The translations under genes and the position numbers were made by a program. A model generated the notes under the pieces. The model was given only the letters and a program-made list of their open reading frames with translations. It made no database searches and was not told the origin of the DNA. A stretch of 64,000 nt of DNA from an uncultured Algimonas sp. (GTDB lineage Bacteria > Pseudomonadota > Alphaproteobacteria > Caulobacterales > Maricaulaceae), in assembly GCF_947498175.1 (NCBI RefSeq), contig NZ_CANMJB010000001.1:310001-374000 (forward strand). Direction: 5' to 3'. Positions 63,831 to 64,000 of the stretch are shown here, in pieces; within the stretch, counting starts at the first letter, position 1, and each line of letters opens with the position of its first letter.

Positions 63831-64000
63831 CTAGCCCTGCATTTCCAGGATGAAGGCGTCCGCTGCGGCGATAGATTGTTCCATGTCGGCGATGAGGCGG
63901 GCGACGTCGTCTTCCAGGTCGGCGGTTTCCGCATCGAGGGCGGCGATGGCACGGGCATTGAGGTTATGCTTGAGGTAGAGGACGCGATCGTTGAAGACGG
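63831..64000 (-). CDS. DUF2959 family protein, C-terminal part (5' end beyond window)
   Basis: The last 56 codons are visible, ending with DAFILEMQG and a TAG at 63833-63831. The segment VLYLKHNLNARAIAALDAE and DDVARLIADMEQSIAAADAF match the C-terminus of DUF2959 proteins and are about 80% identical by hand alignment (43 of 54 positions) to the pseudogene copy at 62175-62848, which lies in the opposite orientation. This copy shows no lesion in the visible part and may be the functional one. Confidence 0.85.
   Translation of the reverse strand, partial: VFNDRVLYLKHNLNARAIAALDAETADLEDDVARLIADMEQSIAAADAFILEMQG

Overview
This window looks like chromosomal DNA of a GC-rich marine alphaproteobacterium. 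My inference is a stalked or prosthecate-type lineage near Maricaulales/Hyphomonadales. The clues are the block murA - DUF2948 - UPF0262 - low-molecular-weight phosphatase - infA (TTG start) - maf - RNase E/G - yacG - tRNA-Phe, the ccmF-ccmH-ccmI set, a large Caulobacter-type TonB-dependent receptor, many exported peptidases and amidohydrolases, a keto-carotenoid cluster (crtE-crtW-crtZ), and frequent 4-bp ATGA/GTGA start-stop overlaps. Most of the window is ordinary chromosome. The long open frames antisense to real genes are GC artefacts.

Layout: 0-8.1 kb (minus strand) carries a translationally coupled stress/detox operon (GST, two tiny membrane proteins, VOC protein), an exported M1 metallopeptidase with its DUF6702 partner, two glycosyltransferases (one of the GT10 fucosyltransferase type) and an M28 lipoprotein peptidase. 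8.2-16.3 kb (plus) carries a second M28 peptidase, a nitronate monooxygenase, a TonB receptor with a good terminator, an OmpA/BON-type protein and a membrane-anchored DUF2853 protein. 16.5-17.8 kb is a small phage- or GTA-like lysis cassette (M15 endolysin plus 3-TM holin-like protein). It is followed by a DUF3667 membrane protein, a REP-like repeat patch and a higBA toxin-antitoxin pair. 20.2-24.2 kb is an operon of two SDRs, an APH-type kinase and an acyl-CoA dehydrogenase, i.e. a split ACAD10/11 (Lva-like) 4-hydroxy-acid module. 24.2-30.2 kb has a deoxyribonucleotidase, YajQ, a GNAT, an amidohydrolase lipoprotein and a soluble hybrid histidine kinase. 30.3-36.3 kb is the conserved murA-to-yacG block bounded by tRNA-Thr and tRNA-Phe. 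36.4-50.6 kb has K+ uptake (TrkH plus a short TrkA), transketolase, a SulP transporter, Ppx/GppA, RlmE, guaB, an RsmB-type methyltransferase, guaA and a DEAD-box helicase. 50.7-58.5 kb (minus) has two exported amidohydrolases, aat, crtZ, crtW, crtE and a FAN1-like nuclease fused to a DnaQ-type exonuclease. 58.8-62.1 kb (plus) is ccmF-ccmH-ccmI for cytochrome c maturation.

The most unusual part is the last 1.9 kb. A decayed DUF2959 lipoprotein gene (three in-frame stops and one 1-nt deletion) and a second DUF2959 gene in inverted orientation at the window edge bracket an AT-rich island of about 1 kb. The island encodes a peptide with a textbook double-glycine (LSxxEMxxVSGG) secretion leader, with a strong ribosome binding site and a TTGACA promoter element. 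Behind a 10-bp hairpin follows a hydrophobic CPBP/Abi-like membrane protein whose first possible ATG lies in the hairpin loop. I read this as a probable horizontally acquired bacteriocin- or effector-like peptide with a candidate immunity or processing protein. It is the best candidate for an undescribed system here. No dedicated ABC exporter is visible in the window.
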